Shown here in pieces: positions 8,779-17,007 of a stretch of 64,000 nt of DNA. The position numbers and the translations under genes are program-made. Origin of the DNA: Leifsonia shinshuensis (GTDB lineage Bacteria > Actinomycetota > Actinomycetes > Actinomycetales > Microbacteriaceae). Location: positions 186,001-250,000 of the forward strand of contig NZ_JAHHZQ010000003.1 of the NCBI RefSeq assembly GCF_022606355.1. Direction: 5' to 3'. Every line of letters begins with the position of its first letter. Position 1 is the first letter of the stretch. The notes below the pieces were generated by a model. The model saw only the letters and a program-made list of their open reading frames with translations, searched no databases and was not told the origin of the DNA.

Positions 8779-9914
8779 TCGGCCCCGACGGGCATGGCCG
8801 TCCGGTCCTCCGCCCGATCCGAGCGACGCCGTACCAGTCCGGCGGAGGCGAGCTCGTCGAGCATCGCGTGGACCGTTGAGCCGGCCTCGCCGTCGGGCGC
8901 CGGCCCGAAGGCGGCCTCGGCGCGCTCGACCAGCTCGTCCGGCGGCTGAGGTGATTGCAGAGCGTTCCAGATCACCGACCCGAGCGGGGAGAGCCGGACG
9001 ACGCGCCTCTCCGACAACACCAGGATCTCGCCGCCGACCTCGATCCAGTCGTCGACGGGCGAACGCTCGTACGAGCCCGGCTGGATGGCGCCCACGTCGT
9101 CCGCCGGCAGGCTCACGGCGCTGATGGCCGGCGCCGCGAGCTGCACGGCGGGTCGCCTCAGCAGCTCGGAGACCGGGCCGATCAGGTCGGCCGCGTGCTG
9201 ATAGCGGATCAGGTGGACGCCTCCGGAGACGCGGACGACGGCGTCGAGTCGCTGCAGGGCGCAGGGCAGGGACGCGAAGTAGCTGGTCTGCTCGATGATC
9301 CCGGCGAGGGCCTCATCGAGTCCCAGGGTGGTGATCGTCGGCGGCACGCTCTCCTCGCGACGGTCGAGGAGGGCGATGCGGGCGAGCCGCAGTGGCGCGC
9401 GCACGTCGCGGAGGCCGAGTGCGTCCGGACCCACGATCCGCTTGATCGAACCCGTCCCCTGCTTGACGGCGAGAGGCTTGGGGAACGGGAGCACCCTGCC
9501 GTCCGCGTCGACAGCGACGGTTTCATCCGACACGTAGCCCAGGATCGTGCCGAGCGTCGATGCGGCCGTCGTCTTGCCTGCGCCCGACGGGCCGATCAGC
9601 GCGATGACGTCACCCGTGGCGGGGTCGGCCAGGCCCGCGGCGTGGAGCAGCAGGAGGTCCTTCTGCCGGCTCTCGATCGCCCGCAGGTTGACCGCCTGCC
9701 GCAGCGCGACGCAGAGCGTGTCGAAGTCGGGGCCCCACACGTCCGTCCCGGCGGTGAAATCCCCGAGGACGGCGGAGATCGTCGCCGACCTCCCCGGGTG
9801 GCCAGGAAGCCGGGCCCACTGGTCGCGCAGCCGCCGGAAGTCGGCGGGGGACATGCCGGCGACCTGCACGCGCAGCCCGACGCCCAGCACCTCGACGTCG
9901 AATTCGTGCGTCAA
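8757..9914 (-). CDS. HPr-kinase-like ATPase fused to a C-terminal PqqD-like domain
   Basis: A 385-residue protein of two parts. Residues ~60-230 resemble the HPr kinase/phosphorylase P-loop fold, with Walker A GPSGAGKT at 108-115 following LLLLHAAGLAD. Residues ~285-365 (ILVLSERRVVRLSPLGSVIW onward) look like a PqqD domain, the peptide-recognition fold used in RiPP maturation. Such kinases are known as modifying enzymes in lasso-peptide clusters, but no precursor, cyclase or protease gene is visible here. The TTG at 9914 is taken as start because GGGGAG precedes it by about 9 bases; the ATG 20 codons downstream is an alternative. It is divergent from the DUF2200 gene. Substrate unknown. Confidence 0.75.
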   Translation of the reverse strand: MTHEFDVEVLGVGLRVQVAGMSPADFRRLRDQWARLPGHPGRSATISAVLGDFTAGTDVWGPDFDTLCVALRQAVNLRAIESRQKDLLLLHAAGLADPATGDVIALIGPSGAGKTTAASTLGTILGYVSDETVAVDADGRVLPFPKPLAVKQGTGSIKRIVGPDALGLRDVRAPLRLARIALLDRREESVPPTITTLGLDEALAGIIEQTSYFASLPCALQRLDAVVRVSGGVHLIRYQHAADLIGPVSELLRRPAVQLAAPAISAVSLPADDVGAIQPGSYERSPVDDWIEVGGEILVLSERRVVRLSPLGSVIWNALQSPQPPDELVERAEAAFGPAPDGEAGSTVHAMLDELASAGLVRRRSDRAEDRTAMPVGADDVPPLR

Positions 9915-10039
9915 ATGGACCGTCTCCCCGTCTCGCCCCGATATGTCTTAGGGAAGGATACGTGACCAGTCGCGGCCTCGACTCCTCGGCCCACGACCAG
10001 GACGCCCTCGCCATCCCTCCCCTCGCTACCCTGGAGTGC

Positions 10040-10381
10040 ATGCACAAGATCTTCGCCTCGAGCTTCGCGAGCATCTATCCGCTCTACGTCGCCAAGGTGG
10101 AGCGCAAGGGCCGCAGCGCCGCTGACGTCGACACGGTCGTGCGCTGGCTGACCGGCTACGACGAGCCGGGGCTGACAGCGGCGATCGAGAGCGGCGTCGA
10201 CCTCCAGACGTTCCTCGAGGAGGCGCCGCTGCCGAACCCACGCGCCTCACTCATCACCGGCGTCGTCTGCGGAGTGCGGGTGGAGGAGATCGACGACCCG
10301 CTCATGCAGAAGCTGCGGTACATGGACAAGCTCGTCGACGAGTTGGCGCGGGGCAAGAAGCTGGACTCCATCCTGCGCTGA
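10040..10381 (+). CDS. DUF2200 family protein
   Basis: A 113-residue cytoplasmic protein matching the DUF2200 family by its start MHKIFASSFASIYPLY and the segments KVERKGRS and RWLTGYDEPGL. No biochemical role is established for the family. The start at 10040 is chosen over an in-frame codon 26 residues upstream because homologues begin with MHKIF and because a TACCCT -10 box ends seven bases before this ATG, indicating a leaderless transcript. It stands alone between the divergent ATPase gene and the Fur operon. Confidence 0.8.
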   Translation: MHKIFASSFASIYPLYVAKVERKGRSAADVDTVVRWLTGYDEPGLTAAIESGVDLQTFLEEAPLPNPRASLITGVVCGVRVEEIDDPLMQKLRYMDKLVDELARGKKLDSILR

Positions 10382-10434
10382 GGCGCTTCCCCGACGCCAT
10401 CGAGCCGGCTGCCGCCACGCCCGGGATGCCACGT

Positions 10435-10467
10435 GTTTTGAATAGGTCAAAACTTAACCGATAGCGT
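10435..10467 (+). promoter_or_regulatory. Fur-type operator overlapping a leaderless fur-katA promoter
   Basis: GTTTTGA-ATAGG-TCAAAAC (10435-10453) is a perfect 7-bp inverted repeat. It overlaps a TTGAAT -35 box (10438-10443); a TAGCGT -10 box follows after 18 bp (10462-10467), and the ATG is six bases further. This places a Fur-family autoregulatory site on the -35 box of a promoter that yields an mRNA starting at the initiation codon. Confidence 0.65.
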
Positions 10468-10473
10468 GGGGGC

Positions 10474-10920
10474 ATGGACACGGCACGGCTCATGGACGCG
10501 CTCCGCACGTCCGGGCTCCGTGTCACGCAGGGGCGGCTCGCCGTCCTCCGCGTGCTCGGCGCGCAGCCCCACGTGGATGCGGAAACGGTGTACCGAGCGG
10601 TGTTACCCGCACTGCCCGGCACCTCGATCCAGAACATCCACAACGTGCTCGGCGACCTCACGGCCGCCGGCCTCCTCCGCCGGATCGAGCCGGCGCACTC
10701 ACCGGCTCTCTACGAGCGCCGCGTCGGCGACAACCACCACCACGTCGTCTGCACGTCGTGCGGGGCGGTCGCGGACGTCGACTGCGTCGTCGGCCACGCG
10801 CCCTGCCTGCATCCCTCGGATGCCGGCGGCTTCGTGGTCGACACGGCCGAGGTGACCTTCTGGGGTCTGTGCCCGTCCTGTCAGGAGCGTGCGGCGACAG
10901 CCCCGTCGCACGCCGAATGA
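10474..10920 (+). CDS. Fur-family peroxide/iron-responsive repressor of katA
   Basis: A 148-residue metalloregulator. The N-terminal winged helix includes [14 protein letters not shown] and [19 protein letters not shown]; the C-terminal half carries the metal and dimerisation part with [10 protein letters not shown] and a second CPSC pair, so a structural zinc site formed by two CxxC motifs is present. The catalase gene follows after 13 bp, as in actinobacterial furA/catR-catalase pairs, where the regulator represses itself and the catalase until peroxide oxidises it. An inverted repeat overlaps its own -35 box. The mRNA appears to be leaderless. Whether it responds mainly to peroxide or iron cannot be told from sequence; the partner favours peroxide. 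Confidence 0.85.
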   Translation: MDTARLMDALRTSGLRVTQGRLAVLRVLGAQPHVDAETVYRAVLPALPGTSIQNIHNVLGDLTAAGLLRRIEPAHSPALYERRVGDNHHHVVCTSCGAVADVDCVVGHAPCLHPSDAGGFVVDTAEVTFWGLCPSCQERAATAPSHAE

Positions 10921-10933
10921 GGTTAGGAGAACC

Positions 10934-12427
10934 ATGACGCAGAACCACACGACCACCCAGACCGGCACCCCGGTCGGCAGCGACGCGCACTCGCTGACGG
11001 CAGGGCACGACGGCGTCACCGCCCTGCACGACCGGTACCTCGTGGAGAAGCTCGCGCAGTTCAACCGCGAGCGGATCCCGGAGCGGATCGTGCACGCCAA
11101 GGGCGGCGGCGCGTTCGGCGAGTTCGTCGTCACCGGCGACGTGACCGCCTACACGAAGGCCGCGGTGTTCCAGCCGGGCGCCACCACCCGCACCGTGCAG
11201 CGGTTCTCGTCGGTCGCGGGCGAACAGGGCTCCCCCGACACCTGGCGCGACGTGCGCGGATTCTCGGTGAAGTTCTACACGACCGAGGGCAACTACGACA
11301 TCGTCGGCAACAACACCCCGGTCTTCTTCATCCGCGACGGCATCAAGTTCCCCGACTTCATCCACTCGCAGAAGCGCCTTCCGGGCTCCGGTCTCCGCGA
11401 TGCCGACATGCAGTGGGACTTCTGGACACTGTCGCCCGAGTCGGCGCACCAGGTCACCTACCTGATGGGCGATCGCGGACTCCCGCGCTCGTGGCGCACC
11501 ATGCCCGGTTACGGCTCGCACACCTACCAGTGGATCAACGCGGCCGGCGAGCGCTTCTGGGTCAAGTACCACTTCCACGCGCTGCAGGGCAACGAGGAGA
11601 TGCACGGCGCCGAGGCCGAGCGGATCGCGGGCGAAGACGCCGACTACTACCGCCGTGACCTCTACGAGGCCATCGAGCGCGGCGACTTCCCCGCCTGGAA
11701 GGTGAGTGTGCAGGTGATGCCGTACGAGGACGCGAAGACCTACCGCTTCAACCCGTTCGATCTCACCAAGGTCTGGCCGCACACCGACTATCCGCTGATC
11801 GAAGTCGGCGTGCACACCCTGAACGAGAACCCGGAGAACTTCTTCGCGCAGATCGAGCAGGCGGCGTTCTCGCCGGCCAACACCGTTCCCGGCATCGACA
11901 TCAGCCCGGACAAGATGCTGATGGCGCGCGTCTTCTCGTACCCGGACGCCCAGCGCTACCGTGTCGGCACCAACTACAACGAGCTTCCGGTCAACGCGCC
12001 GGTCGCTCCCGTGAACAACTACTCGCAGGACGGCGCCGCGCGGCACGGCTTCAAGCCGGCGACCGCGCCGGTGTACGCACCGAACTCGTTCGGCGGGCCT
12101 TCGGCCTCCGCCGCGGCGGCGGGCGAGGGCTCGTGGGAGTCGGACGGCGCGCTCGTGCGCGCTGCGGCGACCCTCCACGCGGAGGACGACGACTTCGGTC
12201 AGGCCGGAACCCTCTACCGCGAGGTCTTCGACGACGCGGCGCGCGAGCGCTTCCTCGACACGATCGCGGGCGCGGTCGGCGGGGTGACCCGCGAGGACAT
12301 CCGCGAGCGAGCGATCCAGTACTGGACGAACGTGGATGCCGCGCTCGGCGCCGCGCTGCGCGGGCGGCTCGAGGCCGGGGTCGCGGATGCGGATGAGGCG
12401 GCGGAGTACGTGGGGGTCGCCGAGTAG
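10934..12427 (+). CDS. katA: Monofunctional haem catalase
   Basis: Breaks hydrogen peroxide to water and oxygen in the cytoplasm. The 497-residue protein is the small-subunit (clade 3) size. The catalytic His54 is in [15 protein letters not shown], the distal Asn is in [15 protein letters not shown], and the proximal haem-ligand Tyr is in [18 protein letters not shown] precedes the ATG by four bases, which fixes the start 15 codons inside the longest open frame. It forms an operon with the Fur-type repressor upstream and ends in a strong hairpin. Confidence 0.96.
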   Translation: MTQNHTTTQTGTPVGSDAHSLTAGHDGVTALHDRYLVEKLAQFNRERIPERIVHAKGGGAFGEFVVTGDVTAYTKAAVFQPGATTRTVQRFSSVAGEQGSPDTWRDVRGFSVKFYTTEGNYDIVGNNTPVFFIRDGIKFPDFIHSQKRLPGSGLRDADMQWDFWTLSPESAHQVTYLMGDRGLPRSWRTMPGYGSHTYQWINAAGERFWVKYHFHALQGNEEMHGAEAERIAGEDADYYRRDLYEAIERGDFPAWKVSVQVMPYEDAKTYRFNPFDLTKVWPHTDYPLIEVGVHTLNENPENFFAQIEQAAFSPANTVPGIDISPDKMLMARVFSYPDAQRYRVGTNYNELPVNAPVAPVNNYSQDGAARHGFKPATAPVYAPNSFGGPSASAAAAGEGSWESDGALVRAAATLHAEDDDFGQAGTLYREVFDDAARERFLDTIAGAVGGVTREDIRERAIQYWTNVDAALGAALRGRLEAGVADADEAAEYVGVAE

Positions 12428-12442
12428 GCGACCACCGCTGAC

Positions 12443-12491
12443 GCGAACGGAGGAGATCCGGCCGGTACCGGCCCCGATCTCCTCCGTTCGC
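12443..12491. terminator. Strong bidirectional hairpin between katA and the Vgb-like gene
   Basis: Arms GCGAACGGAGGAGATC and its complement form a perfect 16-bp stem, with a second self-complementary block (GGCCGGTACCGGCC) inside the loop. It lies between convergent genes, 15 bp after the katA stop and 36 bp beyond the stop of the opposing gene. There is no clear T-run, as is common in actinobacterial terminators. Confidence 0.75.
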
Positions 12492-12527
12492 TGCGTTTCG
12501 GCGGTCTCGGAGGGTGGATCTCCTCCG

Positions 12528-13406
12528 TTACCGAAAGCGCGCGAGCTCGCCCGACGCCAGCGCCGCCCAGACGGCACCGTCGGCCGCGACGGCGAGGCCG
12601 CATGGGCCGGAGCCGGCAGGCAGCTGCACCCGCTCGGCCTCGCCCGAGGCCGTCACGCGCACGAGCGCGTCGGCTCCCCACAGCGACGCCCAGACGCCGC
12701 GCTCGTCGGCGACGACCGCGTACGGGCTCGACCCCTCGTCGAGCGGCACGACGGTGACCGAACGGTCCCGGTCGACCCGCGCGAGAGCGTCGACCGCGTG
12801 CAGCGCCGCCCATACCGAGCCGTCGTCGGCGACCGTGACGCCGAGCGGGCCGGAGCCCAGCGGGAGCTCCACGAGCTCGATCGCCGCGTCACCGCCGCGC
12901 ACGTGCCCCAGCGCCGGCCGGTGCCCCTGCAGCGAGAACCAGATGCTGTCGCCGGAGGCGGCGATCCCCGAGGGGCCGCCCTCCGACCCGACGGGGAACT
13001 CCTCGACGCGACCGAGGATGTCGATGCGGCCGAGCACCTCGCCGAACTGCTCGGTGAACCACGTCGTGCCGTCGGGGAGGGTCACCGCGGCGAGCGGCAA
13101 AGCACCCGCCGACGGGACGGCCACCTCTCCGACGACGCGGAGGCCGGAGCCGACGTGCATCAGGCGGTCGCCCGTGCGGTCGACGACCCACACGGTGTCC
13201 TCGGTCGCCGTGCTGACGCCGACCGGTTGGGAGGCCGGGCCGAGATCGAGATAGGCCAGCGTCCCGTCCGGGTCGCGGCGCCCGACTTGTCCGCTCTCGC
13301 TGAGGGTGAACCACACGGCGCCGTCGTCGGTCGCCGCGACGCCGACCAGACCGTCGCCCTCCGCGCCGTCGCCCGGCCGCGCGACCGGGAAGAGTTCGAC
13401 GCTCAC
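12528..13406 (-). CDS. Vgb-like beta-propeller (virginiamycin B lyase family)
   Basis: A 292-residue protein of repeated blades with motifs such as DGAVWFTLSESGQVGRRDPDG and TTWFTEQFGEVLGRID, the pattern of the seven-bladed Vgb (streptogramin B lyase) family, and of about the family's length. Later blades read VWAALHAVDALARV and VWASLWGADALVRV rather than the WFTE pattern, and I see no clear Glu-x-His catalytic pair there, so antibiotic lyase activity is doubtful; it may be a propeller of other function. The GTG start overlaps the phzF-like stop (GTGA), so the two genes are coupled. Confidence 0.75.
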   Translation of the reverse strand: MSVELFPVARPGDGAEGDGLVGVAATDDGAVWFTLSESGQVGRRDPDGTLAYLDLGPASQPVGVSTATEDTVWVVDRTGDRLMHVGSGLRVVGEVAVPSAGALPLAAVTLPDGTTWFTEQFGEVLGRIDILGRVEEFPVGSEGGPSGIAASGDSIWFSLQGHRPALGHVRGGDAAIELVELPLGSGPLGVTVADDGSVWAALHAVDALARVDRDRSVTVVPLDEGSSPYAVVADERGVWASLWGADALVRVTASGEAERVQLPAGSGPCGLAVAADGAVWAALASGELARFR

Positions 13407-14098
13407 AGGGTGGCGTCGATGGTGCGGTCGTACACGACGGTCCCGCCGACACGGATGAGACCGTCGCCGAGCGGCTCGGTCACCAGCTCGGAGCCCTCGC
13501 CCTGCGTGATGCGCAGCGCACGGCCGAGCTTCGCGGCGATGGCGACCGCGGCGGCACCGGTCGCCTCGTCCTCCACGATGCCCATGGCCGGCGCGAACAT
13601 GCGCGCCCGCAGGGTGCCTGCGGCCTCGTCGATCCACGCGTAGGCGTAGTGCTGCCCCTCGGTGAACGAGAACGGGTCGAGCGCGTCGACGTCCGCCGGT
13701 GTGGCGAGCGGCAGCCAGGTGAAAGCCGGTGCCCACTCGGCACGCGCGTCGATGGCGGCCTCGTCGGCGTCCAGGTCGACCGAGACCGCGACGTCCCCCG
13801 CCTTCTCGGCGAGAGCGCCGACCGGGGTGCGCTGGTGCGCCAGCCACCACGCCGTCCCGACGCTCGGGTGGCCGGCGAACGGGAGCTCGGCGGCCGGCGT
13901 GAAGATGCGGATGGTCGCGAGGCCGCCTGACTCGTCCAGCGCGTCGATGAACACCGTCTCGCTGAACCCCAGCGCCGCGGCGATGTCCTGCTCGCGTCCT
14001 GCTGTGGCGGGCGAGCTCGTCACGATCCCCAGCTCGTTGCCGTTCGTGCCGCGTTCGTCGGTGAAGACGCGGACGACCACTACCTCGATCTCATCCAT
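13403..14098 (-). CDS. PhzF-family isomerase/epimerase-like protein
   Basis: A 231-residue member of the PhzF fold. Visible family signatures are VVRVFTDERGTNGNELGIV at the start, GFSETVFID around the catalytic Glu, RIFTPAAELPFAGHPSVGTA (the conserved FAGHP segment) and EDEATGAAAVAIAA near the C-terminus. It is shorter than the usual 260-300 residues. Members isomerise or epimerise small amino-acid-like molecules; the substrate here is unknown. The ATG at 14098 follows GTGGAGG; the longer frame to 14149 is rejected because its extension lacks the family's first strand. It is coupled to the Vgb-like gene. Confidence 0.82.
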   Translation of the reverse strand: MDEIEVVVVRVFTDERGTNGNELGIVTSSPATAGREQDIAAALGFSETVFIDALDESGGLATIRIFTPAAELPFAGHPSVGTAWWLAHQRTPVGALAEKAGDVAVSVDLDADEAAIDARAEWAPAFTWLPLATPADVDALDPFSFTEGQHYAYAWIDEAAGTLRARMFAPAMGIVEDEATGAAAVAIAAKLGRALRITQGEGSELVTEPLGDGLIRVGGTVVYDRTIDATL

Positions 14099-14121
14099 AG
14101 CCTCCACCCTGGCATGAGCGC

Positions 14122-14127
14122 CATAAT
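14122..14127 (+). promoter_or_regulatory. Leaderless -10 box of the small 92-residue gene
   Basis: CATAAT ends six bases before the ATG at 14134 and no ribosome site exists between them. This fits a leaderless transcript. No convincing -35 box is seen. Confidence 0.45.
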
Positions 14128-14133
14128 CTTGCC

Positions 14134-14412
14134 ATGAGTGACGAAGCACCCCCCACCTCGTTTCCGCACCTCGAAGACGACGTCACCCTCGTCTCGCCGC
14201 CCGGCGAGAAGACCGACGAGGAGGTCGCCGTCGGTCACGCCGTCGACCGCTTGGCCGAGCGATTCCCGAAGGTGCCGCGGGACCGCATCGTGGCTCTCGT
14301 GCACCAGCGCCACCTGGACTACACCGGCGCTCCTGTCCGTGACTTCATCCCGGTGCTCATCGAGCACGACGTCAAGCGCGAGCTGGCGACGGAGAGCGCC
14401 CCGCAGGCGTGA
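14134..14412 (+). CDS. Small conserved acidic protein of unknown function
   Basis: A 92-residue soluble protein with no signal peptide or membrane segment. The N-terminal 30 residues are Pro/Asp/Glu-rich and look disordered. Residues 35-85 (AVDRLAERFPKVPRDRIVALV and DFIPVLIEHDVKREL) look like a three-helix bundle of the type found in many short actinobacterial proteins. Codon use matches neighbouring real genes, and the leaderless -10 box supports expression. I cannot assign a function. It is divergent from the phzF-like gene and converges on 14431. Confidence 0.65.
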   Translation: MSDEAPPTSFPHLEDDVTLVSPPGEKTDEEVAVGHAVDRLAERFPKVPRDRIVALVHQRHLDYTGAPVRDFIPVLIEHDVKRELATESAPQA

Positions 14413-14430
14413 GACCGGTCGGCGCGAACC

Positions 14431-14892
14431 TCAGTACTCGCCCTTGATGACGAAGTAGGAGCCGCGGATCGTACCGGCGAGCCGCGACTTCTGGCGCGCG
14501 AACTTGAACGCCGAAAGCTCCTCCGGAACCTCCATGCCCTCGGAGAGCTTGAAGCCGACCGCGCGCTTGCCCGCGTCGTCGATCGTGTACATGACGTTGA
14601 TCGAGAGCCCCGACCGGTAGAAGACGTACGCCATGCGGATGCCGTCGACCTCGAACGAGGTGACCTCGAGCGCGGGTGAGGCGATCACGATGTCGCGCTC
14701 GTCCTTCAGGATGCGGCCGACCCAGTCGAGCGCCTCCTGCTCCTGCGCTGCGGGAGCCGTCGCGAAGTCGTGGTCGTACTTGTTCTTGAAGTACCGGGAC
14801 TCGTTCGCGCGCAGCCCGGCGAGTGCGGGTGCGACGGGGCTCGACTCGAGGCCCTCCATCGAGACGTTCGTGAAATCGACGACCTGTCGCAT
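14431..14892 (-). CDS. Conserved hypothetical protein, possibly PH-domain-like
   Basis: A 153-residue cytoplasmic protein. The N-terminal 60 residues are alpha-helical and charged (ESRYFKNKYDHDFATAPA); the C-terminal part alternates hydrophobic strands (DIVIASPALEVTSFEVDGIR, MAYVFYRSGLSINVMYTID). No family is recognised. AGGAAGGACA precedes the ATG at a good distance. A TAGGGT -10 box (14921-14926, minus strand) and TTCAGC -35 box (14943-14948) lie upstream within a 14-bp direct repeat (14927-14940 and 14944-14957). It ends 18 bp from the opposing small gene. Confidence 0.65.
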   Translation of the reverse strand: MRQVVDFTNVSMEGLESSPVAPALAGLRANESRYFKNKYDHDFATAPAAQEQEALDWVGRILKDERDIVIASPALEVTSFEVDGIRMAYVFYRSGLSINVMYTIDDAGKRAVGFKLSEGMEVPEELSAFKFARQKSRLAGTIRGSYFVIKGEY

Positions 14893-14977
14893 GGCTGTCC
14901 TTCCTGACGACTGCGGGTCAACCCTACTGAATCACCTCGGCGGCTGAATCACCCCGGTCGCGGGGAGCAGATCGCGC

Positions 14978-15898
14978 TCACGCCCCGCCCGCTGTGACGA
15001 TCGCGTCGGTGGCGAACCCGGCGACGAGACCGGCGAAGATGCACCAGGCGACCAGCGTCTTCATCCCGGAGCGGCGGGCGACGGCGAGCAGTTCGATGAT
15101 GACGTACAGGATCGAGCCGGCGGCCAGACCGAGGAAGGCGATCGAGACGATGTCGCTGCTGAAGGCCTGGCCGATGATCGTGCCGAGGAACGTGGGGCCA
15201 CCGCCGATCAGGCCGAGCAGGGCCAGGTAGCCCCATGACGGCCGGGTGCCGCCCAGCGGCGCGACGATCCCGAATCCCTCCGTGGCGTTGTGGAGGCCGA
15301 ACCCGATGATCAGGAGCATGGCGAACGCGAGTTCGCCCTGCGCTGCGGCGGTGCCGATCGCGAGACCCTCCGCGAAGTTGTGGAGGCCGATGCCGATCGC
15401 GATCGTGAGCGCGAGCCGGCGGGCTCCGGCCCGCGACTCCGCCTCGGTGGCCGCCACGATGGCGACGCCCGTGGTGGTCGCGGTGCCCCCGGCGCCTGGG
15501 CCTGCGGCCGGGCCGGTCGGCGTCGGATGCGCCCCGTGACCGTGATGCGCACCCTCCGTGCCCGCGGGCGGCCGGATCGGCGACGCGAGCGCCAGCGCGC
15601 GTCGCTTCAGGTACCGGTCGACGTACGTCAGGCTCAGGAGGCCGACGCCGATGCACGCGGCCATCAGCAGCCCCTGGCCGAGCGCCGGGCCGATCCGGTG
15701 CGACGAGAGCGCCTTGTCGACGGGCTCCCAGGCCTGCGACAGCACGTCCCAGAGCAGGAAGATCAGGATGCCGGTCGCGAGCGCGTTCAGAGCCGCCTTG
15801 AGGCCGACGGCGTTGGAGCGGATCCGACCGACCGGGAGGCCGAGGAAGATCGTGAGACCGGCGACGGCGCCGAGAGCGGCGACACCCAGGGGAGACAT
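14978..15898 (-). CDS. ZIP-family divalent metal transporter
   Basis: A 306-residue membrane protein importing a divalent cation (zinc, manganese or iron). The two ZIP signature helices are visible as IGLHNFAEGLAIG and FGLHNATEGFG, which supply the metal-binding His/Asn/Glu residues. A His-rich cytoplasmic loop (GAHHGHGAHP) precedes them, as in other members. The ATG has AGGA seven bases upstream. A palindrome resembling a DtxR/MntR-type box lies 57 bp upstream of the start, so repression by Mn2+ or Fe2+ through such a regulator is likely, which would point to manganese or iron rather than zinc as cargo. Confidence 0.9.
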   Translation of the reverse strand: MSPLGVAALGAVAGLTIFLGLPVGRIRSNAVGLKAALNALATGILIFLLWDVLSQAWEPVDKALSSHRIGPALGQGLLMAACIGVGLLSLTYVDRYLKRRALALASPIRPPAGTEGAHHGHGAHPTPTGPAAGPGAGGTATTTGVAIVAATEAESRAGARRLALTIAIGIGLHNFAEGLAIGTAAAQGELAFAMLLIIGFGLHNATEGFGIVAPLGGTRPSWGYLALLGLIGGGPTFLGTIIGQAFSSDIVSIAFLGLAAGSILYVIIELLAVARRSGMKTLVAWCIFAGLVAGFATDAIVTAGGA

Positions 15899-15954
15899 GA
15901 TGGTCCTTTGCGGAAGGCGGGGGATTCCGGCCGACGAACTGCGGCCGCATTCGA

Positions 15955-15979
15955 TTGTAAGGTAAGCCTCCCCTTACAA
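15955..15979 (-). promoter_or_regulatory. DtxR/MntR-type metal box upstream of the ZIP gene
   Basis: TTGTAAGG and CCTTACAA form perfect 8-bp arms around a 9-bp centre. The inner 19 bp match the classical DtxR/IdeR operator consensus at 14 positions by my count. The site is 57 bp before the ZIP start, where it would cover the promoter. Confidence 0.55.
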
Positions 15980-16088
15980 GGAATCAACTGTGAGGAGTCG
16001 CAGAGAGCGTCAGTCGATGGGCACCCCCACAGGACGATGAACTCGGGCCGCGAAAAGGTGATGCCCCTGCGCGGGCGGGCAGAGAGCG

Positions 16089-16963
16089 TCACTCCGGGCG
16101 CGGCACCACGATCATCGGCACCGGGAGCTCGCGCAGCATCGCTGCCGCCGTCGAGCCGAGGAACAGCCGGGAGGGCTGAGCCAACCGGCTCGATCCGACC
16201 ACGACGACCTCACCGGGCTCCCAGTCGAGGCGCGAGATCGCGTCCTGGATGGTGTCGCCCTTCGCCACGACCGCCGTCGCGACGACACCGGTGGCCGCGC
16301 TGGCCTCCTCCAGCACCGTGGCCGCGTGGTGCTCGCCGACGTTCTGCTTCGGCGCCTGCGCGTCGCCGGGGAGGTCGAGCGCGAGCAGCGACACGAGTCG
16401 CAGCGGGACGCCCGCCGCAGCCGAGAGCCGCTCTCCGGTGGCGAGCACGGCCTCCGCCCCCGCCCGCGTGCCGACCATGCTGGTCACCCGGGTGAGCTGC
16501 GGAGCGTGATCCCGCCAGCCCTCGGGCGCGAGCAGCACAGGGACAGGGGACGCGTGCAGCAGCGCGCCCGCGACGGAGCCGACCGTGAACCGGCCGAGCA
16601 GGCCTCCCCGCGCCGCGCCCACCACGATCAGCGTCGAACCGAGCTCCTCCGCGGACGAGAGCAGGCCCTCCGCGAGCGAGTCGCCGAAGGCGACCCGCCC
16701 GCTGAAGGCGACCGACGACGGCACGCGGGTGCGTGCGTCCGCCAGCCAGCCCTCTGCGGTGTCGCGCAGGAGGGCGTCGTAGGCGGGTCGTTCGGCACGT
16801 TGCCGCGCCGCGAGGTGTCCGGCATGACCAGGACCACATCGAGCTCCGCCCCGAACGAGGCGGCCAGCGCGGCTCCGGCGGCGAGGGCGTCCTCGCCGGC
16901 CGGGGTCGCGGTGTATCCCACGAGAATGCGCTGGGCCACGGGGCCTCGCTCGGAACTGGTCAT
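16089..16963 (-). pseudogene. Tandem universal stress protein gene, broken by a one-base frameshift
   Basis: Two frames together encode one tandem USP. The first (ATG at 16963) begins MTSSERGPVAQRILVGYTA and reads LDVVLVMPDTSRRGNVPND, then runs into nonsense. The other frame picks up at once with AYDALLRDTAEGWLADARTR and continues to the stop at 16089, including the ATP-binding GAARGGLLGRFTVGS and GSSRLAQPSRLFLGS signatures. Restoring one lost base near 16782-16790 gives a 291-residue protein, the usual size of a two-domain USP. The break is not in a homopolymer. Either the gene is a recent pseudogene or there is a sequencing error. Confidence 0.8.
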
Positions 16964-17007
16964 GGTCGCTTCTTTCGGGTTCGGGACGGGTCTGCTGCTC
17001 GACGGGG

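Noticed and set aside
10658-12577. 639-codon minus-strand frame
   Set aside because: Antisense to fur and katA, both with complete active-site motifs; no ribosome site or domain.
12528-13406. Firm call of streptogramin resistance for the Vgb-like gene
   Set aside because: Fold matches, but the catalytic Glu-x-His region is not visible in the late blades.
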